NCBI GenBank assembly: GCA_947095585.1
Contig: OX352765.1
Location: 77,049,976 to 77,113,975 of the forward strand
Length of the DNA stretch: 64,000 nucleotides
DNA from: Nephrocerus scutellatus
Taxonomy: Eukaryota > Arthropoda > Insecta > Diptera > Pipunculidae
Direction of reading: 5' to 3'
The notes under the pieces are model-generated. The model was not told the DNA's origin and did not search any database. It saw only the letters and a list, made by a program, of their open reading frames with translations. A program made the translations under genes and the position numbers. This document shows, piece after piece, positions 55,880 through 64,000 of the stretch (position 1 is the stretch's first letter; each line of letters starts with the position of its first letter).

Positions 55880-57350
55880 CCCATTTTGGACTGTCTCTGG
55901 AATCGTCCTTCCTCACATAAGGGGCCAACAATTCTCCGTAAGACTTTTCTCTCGAACGCGGCTAAGAGGTCAGAATGCTTTTAGCTTAGCACCCAAGTCT
56001 CGGATCCATATGTAAGTACTGGTATGAGAATTGCCTTATATATTAGCAGCTTGGATGTTATGGTTAAGGTCCTGGATTTGAAGAATCTTGGCAAACTAAA
56101 GAAGGCCTTGTTGTCTTTAAGAAACCGTGCGCATATTTCTGGTTCCATGCTGTTATCGGCTGCTACAGTTGACCCGAGATAGTTAAAGGATTGTACTACT
56201 ACAAATTCGCGCTCCACTATTTTAATTGCTGCACCAATTTTGGATCTTCTAGTCGTAGACGTGGCCACCATGAACTTCGTTTTACTCTCATTGTTGTGCA
56301 GCCCCAGATTTCGTGCCGCCCGCTCGATCTGGATGAATGCTTCCGATAATTGCTGCATGTTGTGATACCTCCTTTCTTATATATGTGGAACAGGATGCCT
56401 ATTCACTAGTCTTCTAGCATCGCTTCTTCCTCCCTGCACTATTAGTTCATGAATTGCTTGGTGTATCGCGGGACCAGCTCTGCTGGGATACCATCTGATC
56501 CCGGGGCCTTGTTATTTTTGAGCCGATTTATCGCTCTACTATGTTCGTCTATGCTTGGTGGTGGCAGCATAGTGTGGTCTTCGGTCATTGGTGGAGCCTT
56601 CAATTCTTCAGTTAGCTGGCTATTAAGTAACTCATGAAAGTGCTCTTCCCATCTCTCTAAGATGCCTTTGTGATCGGCAATCAGATTACCCTCTTTGTCT
56701 TTGCAGTATGAGCAACGGGGTGTATATTGCGTCATACCGCATACTCTTTGGTAGAACTTCCGCGCCTGGTACGGTCCTTGCTCTCTGTACTATTCCAGTT
56801 AACGGACGAGATTCATATCCCAGGCTGCTTTCTTTCGTCGGTGAACTGTTTTTTCATATCTTCTGAGCTCTTTATATTAATCTTCGCGTGCCCGCATTTT
56901 ATGAGATTGTTGCATTGCTCGGTACGCAACATTCTTACGTTCAGCCGCTAGCTTACATTCGTCATCGAACCAGTCGTTCCGATCTCTACGACTACTGCCT
57001 AAGATGGAGTCAGCAGTACTGATGACAGTACTCTTAAGGCGTGTCCATTTCTCTTATACGTCCGGCATCTTAGCACCAGGACTTATATTCCCTGCATTTA
57101 TGGCGAGTCCTATCGCTTGACAGTAGTTTTTACTGGTCTCTTCGTTGCGAAGGGCAGCCGTGTTGACTCGAATCGTATTCGCGGATGCTCTCTTTCTTGA
57201 TGATGCAATCCGCGCTCGGAGCACCACACCAACAAGATAGTGGTCCGAGTCGACGTTGGCACCTAGGTACATTCGTACCGTCATCAGGTTCGAGTTATGG
57301 CGGTGGTCTATCGACACGTGGTCTATCAGGAGATACCTAGTTGAATTTGT
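55880..57350 (-). mobile_element. RTE-like retrotransposon, longest 5' portion, RT core deleted
   Basis: Minus-strand order: endonuclease C-terminus (VSIDHRHNSNLMTVR, then GANVDSDHYLVGVVLRARI with the catalytic SDH, 57,180-57,310), linker (RRDRNDWFDDECKLAAERK and MQQSHKMRAREDYKELRRYE), then KFYQRVCGMTQYTPRC, RWEEHFHELLNSQLTEEL, RLKNNKAPGSDGIPAELVP (RT entry, ~56,480). After a deletion come EAFIQIERAARNLGLHNNES, FVVVQSFNYLGSTVAADNS, then LLIYKAILIPVLTYGSETWV. The 3' end stops near 55,880, before the tail. Endonuclease and linker are the best preserved of the family, but the polymerase palm is absent, so it is inactive. Confidence 0.85.
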
Positions 57351-58340
57351 GGATATTTTTTTAAAGTCTGTTTTTGGACCTATTTTGGTTGTTAGATAAG
57401 GGAAATGGAAATTATTCTAACGGATATTCTCTATATACTCTGGTCGACTTTAATTCTAATCGTAGAAAATACATAATCGACAAAACATGATGCTCACTTT
57501 TTTGGTGCTCGTACCTTGTGGTAAAGTTACCTTTTTCCATTCGCCCTTTATTTGCGCATGCAGAGGTAGGCAACATGGAAATAGGTAGGCCGGCACTTTT
57601 TGAATACAATGAAGTTTTTCTATTGAAAATTCATAAATAATGAAAAACCGAATCGATTCAATGCTCCAATTGTCGTTCTCGACGATTCGAATAATTTCTA
57701 AAGAGGCATAAGATGAATGTGCGCAAGGAAGCAGAGAGATGCAAATCCTTTAGCATATTTCTTTCGCATTATACGTATTCATCTTGTATCATACAGAAGC
57801 ACATGCAGTGTCACATACTTATGTTAAATGCTAAAATAACTCTTCGAAATGGATACATTCGCTGGATGAGGCCCATTGTGTCTGCCAAATAGAATGGAAC
57901 GAACTGAATTCAATACATGAAATGAACAGCGTTCTCGATGGCTATTCATTGGGAAATTGTTCTGTGCTCTGATGTCCTTGTTTCGAAATGTTGCAATTCT
58001 TACATTCAAATAATTGAAAAGATAGAGTTTGCAACGCATGTAATCGATACTTTATGTGATGAATATTTCCCTTTTTGCAATAATTCGCTCTGCGACAATT
58101 TTACGTTTGCATAAATTAATTTTCATGTGAAATGTAAGCAATTGCGATAAATACTGCTACTACATCTGCAGCTTTCTTCATAATCATTTCTTAAGCATAG
58201 ATAATATAATAAGATAATAAGATGCGGCATCTTTTGGTTCTTATTGTATTTAGTCGATCAAATCTCTAAGATCATCGGTCAAGTGACATAAATTCATTAC
58301 TATGTTCCCGATAGACGAAATGAGTCGATATACATACTTG
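57351..58340. other. AT-rich, nothing recognised
   Basis: Short frames only, none recognisable, and no repeats of note. Confidence 0.4.
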
Positions 58341-58344
58341 ATCA

Positions 58345-58905
58345 ACATTGGGTGAGCCAGTTGTCAAAACTTATCAAAAATTGCGTTCAGAAGTAGGTAG
58401 AAAAGAAGCACTAACGGAGACAGTGCGAGAATAATTGTGAATAAAGTTCGTTCGATTGGTATGTTAACATATAATAGACACGTGTTTCACATCCCCATCC
58501 AGCTCGTTCGATAAAAAATGTTGCTGTTATTGCTGAAAGTTTGCGTCAATATTTGAGCACTTTAACCCGCCATTGTTCACAAGAATTGGACATCAGCGAT
58601 AGGACATCGCACTATCAGCCGAAATGGCGATTTCCACTGGCCGCCTAGGAGCTGCGATTTGACTCCGTTGGACTATTATTTGTAGACAGCCGTCAAGGGC
58701 AAATGTTACGCTAAGCATCCAGTGACGATTGGGGCTTTAAAGACGCAATTAAAGTGACTATTGGTGAAACAAACGATCAAACGATTGAAAATGTACTGAA
58801 AAATTGGGTGAAGAGATTGGGCTACGCAGATCCAGCCGAAGCAGACATTTGAATGAAATAGTATTCCATTATAAATCGAATGTTATAATTTCGAAAATAA
58901 AGAAT
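58345..58905 (+). pseudogene. mariner remnant, catalytic core deleted
   Basis: Plus-strand frames read VVKTYQKLRSEVGRKEALTE (first HTH), NVAVIAESLRQYLSTLTRHC, then CSQELDISDRTSHY (second HTH). They continue almost directly with FHWPPRSCDLTPLDYYL, the third catalytic Asp region, and ALKDAIKVTIGE with NDQTIENVLKNWVKRLGYA. The segment holding the first two catalytic Asps is deleted. The WPPRSCDLTPLDYYL and ENVLKNW motifs are nearly the same as in the 50.6 kb transposase, so it is likely a DD41D relative. TIRs were not found. Confidence 0.78.
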
Positions 58906-58936
58906 TAATAATTTAAAAAATGTATGAATAAAAATG

Positions 58937-59000
58937 AAATGCTGTTCGTTGGTAACCGCATTACTTGAGAACGGCTAGACCGATTTGGCTCATTTATATT
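58937..59000 (+). repeat. dispersed CTGTTCGTTGGTAACCG repeat, second copy
   Basis: About 60 bases match 24,757-24,830: GCTGTTCGTTGGTAACCG, then TGAGAACGG, GACCGATTTGGCTCATTT. It lies between the mariner remnant and the tandem array, as the other copy lies beside a minisatellite. Confidence 0.7.
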
Positions 59001-59234
59001 TGAAAATATTCTTCATAGTCCCAGTAAGATTTATACGAATTAACTGTTTCTTTATCGGCAATTTCTTAATCCTATACGGATGTACGATTTACAGCTTTAG
59101 GGATGTAATAAACAGACCGACACTTATCTTTGGAGAATTGTATATCTTATGCTCTTTGGTCCTTTAGGAAATAAGGATCTTAACCAAACCTAGGTATACA
59201 ATTCGAGTAAATAATACAACCCATACAAGCAAAA

Positions 59235-59680
59235 TATTTATAAAGAGTCTTGTTCATCGGATATACACATGCGTATAAAATTTGAAGAAAATTGGGTACT
59301 TCTTTGTATAAAGTTTGTATGGGTACCCCGGGGAACTATCACTTCCAAATGTTTACAAAAAGTGTTGTCCATTGGAGGTACAGTTGCGTATAAAATTTGA
59401 AGAAAATCGGTTAATTTTTTTAGAAAATTTGTATAGGTGCCCACCGACCGAACACCTTCAAATCTGTACAAAAAGTGTTTTCCATACGAGATACACATGC
59501 GTATAAAATTTAAAGAAAATCGGGTGAATTTTGGAAAATATTTGTATTGGAGCCCCCCGACCCCGAGTCCCGAGTAGCCCGAAATTTTACTAGGAAGTAT
59601 TGTCATGGGAAATACAAATGTGTGCAAAGTTTGAATAAAATCGGTCTTTAGGGAGTGGGCTAAAAGTTTATCACAAGATT
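59235..59680 (+). repeat. tandem array, ~113-121-bp unit, four copies
   Basis: The phrase GCGTATAAAATTTGAAGAAA (last copy GTGCAAAGTTTGAATAAA) recurs with spacings of about 115, 113 and 121 bases, each preceded by AAAAGTGTT/TCCAT and GATACACATG-like sequence and followed by a C-rich GGTACCCC/GTGCCC block. It is the same unit as at 11.3-11.8 kb in the opposite orientation. A partial unit also lies at 59,955-60,050. The 195-residue minus-strand frame across it is periodic and is not a gene. Confidence 0.88.
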
Positions 59681-59954
59681 TGGCCAGCCAGCCATGGGCA
59701 CGCGAAGTTAAAATAGAGAATTTAAAAAGTAAATTTTTCATGTAAACTCTCCAATAACCAAAAGTATACTGAATTCCACTATAAATGGTAAAAATCAAAA
59801 ACAAATACGAAGCACTGCAACCCAAAAATAAAACAACAACAATCGTAAAGCAAGCAGCGCTGCTTACAGCGCATCAGCGCACACAGAACACAGTCATTAT
59901 ATTATTATTATTATTTATCACGCAGCCCAATCGCTCTCAAATTAATAGAATAAT

Positions 59955-60050
59955 AGAAAGTATTGTCAATGGAAATACAAATGTGTGCAAAGTTTGAATA
60001 AAATCGGACTTTAGAAAGTGTGTTAAAAATTGATCACAAAATTCTATTCA
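59955..60050 (+). repeat. isolated extra unit of the ~115-bp repeat
   Basis: AAGTATTGTCAATGGAAATA and GTGCAAAGTTTGAATAAAA repeat the last unit of the array at 59.6 kb almost exactly, including the following AGTGTGTTAAAA-like stretch. A ~270-bp intervening segment with an (ATT)n run at 59,900-59,917 separates them. Confidence 0.8.
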
Positions 60051-60059
60051 GGAGTTGGT

Positions 60060-60810
60060 GGACAAAATTTTCTATGTTTCGCCTTCTACAAAAATAATTC
60101 TCTCATATAACATCCATTCTACCAATTAATATCGCAATAACCTTCGCCAATTTTGTATTGTAGGTACTCATCACAGCAGCTCGCAAGTTACATAGAAGAT
60201 GGCACAGATCAAATTAAAATTCTTTGCAATGAACATACATCTTTTCCCCCATCTCCCATCGAGTTACGAAGGAACAGGTTTTAATGGATACTGTTTGCCG
60301 CATTAATAATATGACGTGCTTTTTTAGTATTGTGGTTTCTATTTGCGATGATGGTACCATTGATGAAACACCATTGAATCATGTTTGCATTATCACTTCA
60401 ACGCACAATAATAGAACGGAACAAATCCATCGACCATCATATATGCGGGCCACAGATGTGCACACGAGTATTAACATGAGGCAGTATTAAACAGGAAAGA
60501 ATAACTAAGAGGTGGTTAATTATGGTGCATTTATAGGACTTCAACAATATTAATTATATGTATTTGACTTGAATTCAATGGAAATTTACAAAAAGAGATT
60601 ATAAAGTAGTATAGAGTATAAAGATTTATTAAATTACAGCGACTTCTTGAGAACAATTGAGTATGAATGTTACGATCTTTGTTACGATCTTAATAGAGAA
60701 GTTGGAGAAGACGGTGAGGAGCGATGACAGTTAAATTAAATACTCGAATTTTAAGCAAAAAATGTTTCTTTTCTATTTTTTTACTTACTAGCCATTTTAT
60801 CCAAGCCATT
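60060..60810. other. no recognisable gene
   Basis: One 68-residue plus-strand frame at 60,284-60,490 has no recognisable motif. Nothing else is seen. Confidence 0.4.
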
Positions 60811-60814
60811 ATTT

Positions 60815-61005
60815 TGTATTTTTCACGGTGTCCAACCTCTCACGAACGTCTGACAAACGTCATAGAGTAATAACTTGTCACGGAAAGCTTCTCAACTCGC
60901 CGTTCGGATACGGCATTAAATTGTAGGTCTCTTCCATTTGTGTGCAAAAATATACGTACACAACACAATTGGTCGCGAGATGCTAGGCCTTGGACCGCAA
61001 TGGTC
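60815..61005 (+). mobile_element. SINE copy E, body complete, head missing
   Basis: The plus strand begins TTTTTCACGGTGTCCAACC, then CTCACGAACGTCTGAC, AATAACTTGTCACGGAAAGC, CGGCATTAAATTGTAGG, CATTTGTGTGCAAAAATA, GGTCGCGAGATGCTAGGCC and CGCAATGGTCTT. It is 5'-truncated just after the tRNA-like head. Its 3' end abuts the 3' UTR of the opposite-strand RLE-type element. Confidence 0.87.
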
Positions 61006-61009
61006 TTAA

Positions 61010-62110
61010 CCTCTGTGAAGTTGAAATTACCTATCCTATGCCTACGGGATAAGGATCTGATGTGGCATAGATCATGTTCTAACCCTTTGGGGTTCGTTGT
61101 TCGGGTCATGGTAACGGGGGGGGGGAGGTTCTCCCAACCCATAACCATCTTGTTGTATTGTTATAAATTAACTCACAGTGCCAATAGCCATTCTGCATTG
61201 TATTTCTTCGAGTTTCTACTAAGATTTTTGGGGACCAGCCCCGTTGTTGAGATAACTATTGGGGTTATATCTACACGTTCCATACTGTACATGACCAGCA
61301 ATTTAATGGCTAGGAAAGTGTATGTGGATATCTTTGTGGAGTACGTGGTTTGCAGGTTACGATTTATCGTGATCGCTACATCAAAGATATATATCCTTCT
61401 CTCCATTTGTGAAACAGAGTGATATCGGGTCTGTTCGTTGTATTGTGTTGGTCGGTGGTTATTGTTCTGTCAAGCTCTACTTAAAATCGGAGCTTTTCAG
61501 TACAGGAAGAGGCTGGTACTTTTATGGTGTATAATGTTGGTTCAGTCCATTCTTTAATGCTAATTGTTGATGTATTAGTTGGCAACATTTTTGTGTCTAT
61601 ACAAGCTAGGGTGCTGCATTATGTGCTTGATGGTTTATCCATTTTCCACGCACCGCCTACATTTGTCATCAACAGGATTAACTTCCTGTAATTGCGTGTC
61701 GCGATAACTTTGTCTTGGATGCCTATTGCAAATCCCTCAGATTCAGTGAAAAGTTTTCCTTGTATAATAAATAAGTTGGGCGCCTCTTGGTTTATATGGT
61801 CTTGGCTGAGTTCATAGAGATGGCTTCCATGCAAAGGCTTTATTTTCCAAGGCAGAATTAGATCATCTTTAGTTTTGACGTTATCAGGGAGAGGGAAATT
61901 TGCGCCAAGCTGAGGTTAAAGGGCGTAAATTTATCATCAACCAGGCAAATGAGCCTTATATGTGGTGATGAGCTGCTATGTAGGTACTGTCGTATATTAA
62001 GACATTCCTGGTAGTGTAGATTCGCAATATTTACGATCACTCTTCCAACTATTTTTCGAGGCAAAGACATCCTTTCAATGGCGCTTCGTGGGTGTTGTCT
62101 GTAGTATTTA
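61010..62110 (-). pseudogene. RLE-type (R2/R4-group) non-LTR 3' half
   Basis: Minus-strand frames read LPRKIVGRVIVNIANLHYQE, then SSSSPHIRLICLVDDKFTPF, LHGSHLYELSQDHINQEAPN, FTESEGFAIGIQDKVIATRN, then in another frame KCRRCVENG with a following HIMQHP, a Cys-Cys-His zinc-knuckle. Next is NRPDITLFHKW, and after a frameshift RIYIFDVAI. RPD and the later Asp are about 13 residues apart, fitting the R/KPD-x(12-14)-D/E core of the restriction-like endonuclease. PIVISTTGLVPKNL follows. Such elements cleave target DNA with this domain rather than an AP endonuclease. The RT itself is missing; the 3' UTR reaches about 61,010. The choice between the R2, R4/Dong and NeSL groups is open. Confidence 0.75.
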
Positions 62111-62454
62111 GTGAATGATGTTCAAATCAGCATATCAGAGTTCGCGAGATCAGTTAAATACTATTTTATAATCCCAAAAGAGTAGGTTAACAAGGAAAAG
62201 CCCAGGTGTTAATACCTCTGCATTTGTTTTTCTCTGGTTAGGTTGATTTAAAAATGGTATACACCCGTGATTTAAATAGGGCGGTAAGACTAGACTTGAT
62301 AGCACTGTGATTTATTCCTCAGAGTTGGAGGAATCCAAGATATTTTCTGGTATCTAAACATATGCACATAAAAAAATACCAAGATCAAAATATGATAATT
62401 AAAGAGGAAATTATATGAGATCTTATACCTTATTTGAATCCATCAATCCATCAA
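62110..62454. other. AT-rich, nothing recognised
   Basis: No motif or repeat is recognised between the RLE-type fragment and the RTE tail. Confidence 0.4.
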
Positions 62455-62500
62455 ATCCATCAAAATGACCGACTCCGGTTGTAGAGCTAATTGATGATGA
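62455..62500 (+). mobile_element. RTE-like 3' tail scrap
   Basis: GACCGACTCCGGTTGTAGAG followed by CTAATTGATGATGAAGG resembles the last ~40 bases of the RTE-like family. It is preceded by CCATCAAATCCATCAAAATG. Short, so uncertain. Confidence 0.45.
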
Positions 62501-62509
62501 AGGCCTTAA

Positions 62510-62700
62510 AAAAATATGTTCCGTACCGATTTCACCTCTTCATTCCTCCCAAATGTTTTGTTTTGGTTGAGAAACAGTTGTAAGTCACATGGAGCGATAT
62601 AAGGAGAATAGGGAGCAAAAGTGCAATAGGGCAATAATTCAAACCCACAATGGGCGTGCTGATGAAATACAATTTTTCTCCTTAACATATCTGTATACGT
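62510..62700 (-). pseudogene. mariner transposase C-terminal scrap (different lineage)
   Basis: The minus strand reads MLRRKIVFHQHAHCGFELLP, then APYSPYIAPCDLQLF and FGRNEEV. YSPD.AP.DYHLF around the third catalytic Asp is the mariner signature; here both Asp positions of SPD and part of DYHLF are altered. The spelling differs from the DD41D elements and fits classical DD34D mariners. Only the part around the third Asp remains. Confidence 0.6.
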
Positions 62701-62719
62701 TTTTAAGAATCTTTTTGAA

Positions 62720-63150
62720 CTCGGTTTGAACTTTCTAATTGCAGAATCTGTCTAATTCGCGCATCTCCTTAGTACTCTGTCTCTATATTATTTGCACTTC
62801 TCAAAAAATCGGCAGCTTAAGCTTATGAACTGACGAACTGCAACGAACGAATTTAAACATAAAAGGTGGAATAAAGTATTTAATCTAAGCTAGCGATTTG
62901 TTTTCTGTTTTTACTTGTTATCTTCCTCTTATTTATACGCCATCTAACTATCCATTCCATCATCTTGAATAGTTTTAGTTTTTAAAAAATAATAAAGACC
63001 CAGAGATCCTGTCTTTTTGTTTTGTATTTATAAGCGAAAAATATGGAAAGTAAAAAAAAAGGGTAAAAGCAGTAAGAAATCTTATACATTGGCATTGGCA
63101 TATGTAAGATAAAACTGTCAGATTAAAATTTTCCGATTTAATGGACAAAG
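62720..63150. other. AT-rich, nothing recognised
   Basis: No coding motif or repeat is visible, only A/T runs. Confidence 0.4.
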
Positions 63151-63154
63151 GATT

Positions 63155-63514
63155 AAATTGTTGAGTGATTTTCAATAGTTTTTACAACATCTAGCCATTG
63201 TCCTTGCTCGATTGCCTTACACTGTTTAAAATATCTGTTTTCTGAATTTGTCATTCTTATCAAGATCCCATTCTTATAAGATCCGATGCGATGTGATTTC
63301 ACTTCTTCTGGTAATTGTTGTTCTCTTCGTATTTCACATTTCAAATATCTGTGCAAAATAAACGCATATGAGGATGCGACTCTCGCGCTGTCTCATGAGT
63401 ATCAAATGATATACTTAAATCCCTTGTTTGTCTCCTGAATCTTCCATTCACCCATCCGAGAATAAAAAAAAATACGCAAAAGATTGATCCCAGAAGTATC
63501 AATTGGTTAGCCAT
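63155..63514 (-). CDS. candidate small secreted host protein (uncertain)
   Basis: A minus-strand frame from the ATG at 63,514 begins MANQLILLGSIFCVFFFILG, a classical signal-peptide pattern, followed by WVNGRFRRQTRDL, a possible cleavage and basic processing site. The frame stops at 63,341 after 58 codons. A second frame from about 63,350 to 63,158 reads YLKCEIRREQQLPEEV and continues to KTIENHSTI before a stop. It is preceded by TTTATTTTGCACAG, a good splice-acceptor pattern. A GTATAT 66 bases upstream of that acceptor could be a donor, but the phase does not fit, so no spliced model works as written. The gene may be broken, mis-modelled or chance. No family is recognised. Confidence 0.25.
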
Positions 63515-63539
63515 TCGAGAGCGCTTCAGTTGCATTGTC

Positions 63540-64000
63540 CAGATTGTCCCTTTAATGCAAACGCTAGGAGTATTGCAAATACTACGAAGAAAATTGGAAA
63601 TGGATTTGCTAATTCCAAGTCCAATAAGGGATATCCGCCAGCCAGGAAATTTCCATTATTTTTTTAGTTGCATGACCGAGTGTCAAGAGGAGGAATTATT
63701 GTTTGTTCTTTGTTGTTGTACACATCTAATTCTTTCTTTCTTTCTTTTTTTGCAAATCAGATAAGTTGTGTAGGTATATATGTTTGGTTTAAGGTTTTTT
63801 TTTTTTGTTATTGAAATTCTATGCGACCGCAAATTCGAGTAAGAACTCTTGAAGGTAAACGCAGAATAAAGGACACCACATACTCGAATCGATTTTTGTT
63901 TTATCAATGTCAGAAACAAATGTGTCCTTTGTAATATGCAATAATCTGTATAGATTTGGTTTATTGAGTGCGCTCTTAAGGAAAATTGGTTACATGCATT
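63540..64000. other. no recognisable gene
   Basis: Contains (TTTC)n at about 63,732-63,748 and a T-run near 63,797. Short frames show no domain. Confidence 0.4.

Noticed and set aside
59238..59825. 195-residue minus-strand open frame
   Set aside because: It reads through the ~115-bp tandem repeat; the peptide repeats with the DNA unit and has no domain.
1..64000. LTR retrotransposons or endogenous retroviral sequence
   Set aside because: No long direct repeats, primer-binding site, protease or integrase motif was seen; every RT found is of the non-LTR type.

Overview
The window looks like gene-poor, AT-rich heterochromatin-like or intergenic DNA from a higher (brachyceran) fly. A tephritid fruit fly is plausible but unproven. 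The evidence is the repeat content: LOA, jockey, CR1-like and RTE-like non-LTR retrotransposons, a DD41D ('rosa'-type) mariner, tRNA-derived SINEs, TA-flanked MITEs, a Helitron helicase scrap and minisatellites. There is no bacterial gene organisation and no CRISPR array, and I found no convincing tRNA, rRNA or conserved host protein gene. Nearly all recognisable coding sequence is decayed transposon sequence with stops, frameshifts and internal deletions.

Layout. 0.8-3.45 kb: minus-strand LOA-like element without its RT core. 6.6-7.5 kb: plus-strand relative, followed by a G-rich minisatellite. 9.9-12.7 kb: two copies of a tRNA-headed SINE around a ~100-bp tandem array. 14.5-16 kb: RTE-like element. 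16.5 kb: 123-bp perfect-ended hairpin. 19.2-20.9 kb: C/A-rich minisatellite, then a CR1/jockey-like element with an exact 77-bp tandem duplication. 21.6-27.8 kb: LOA and RTE fragments. 30.5-34.6 kb: RTE, a degenerate ~170-bp repeat, then a LOA-like element interrupted by foreign LOA and other repeat sequence. 35.9-42.6 kb: a dense nest of jockey, tRNA-like head, CR1-like, SINE, Helitron scrap, second tRNA-like head, jockey fragment, SINE and MITE. 43.1-43.8 kb: a dispersed repeat. 45.5-46.7 kb: second CR1/jockey-like copy and a mariner scrap. 50.5-54.1 kb: the clearest structure, a plus-strand LOA-like element split by a DD41D mariner (TIRs and TA duplication intact) and by a 5'-truncated RTE with a 5-bp target duplication. 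55.9-57.35 kb: largest RTE copy. 58.3-60 kb: deleted mariner and a second copy of the ~115-bp tandem repeat. 60.8-62.7 kb: SINE, a restriction-like-endonuclease (R2/R4-type) non-LTR fragment and a mariner scrap. 63.2-63.5 kb: one weak candidate for a small secreted host protein.

The elements do not form a pathway. What they share is history. Autonomous non-LTR elements supplied reverse transcription, SINEs and 5'-truncated copies presumably used it, and the nesting gives a relative insertion order (LOA first, then mariner and RTE independently). The most interesting material is the five-copy SINE family with related tRNA-like heads elsewhere, the nested LOA/mariner/RTE locus, the hairpin at 16.5 kb, and the tandem-repeat family found at two distant loci in opposite orientation. 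Family names rest on recognising protein motifs by eye; no database search was possible.
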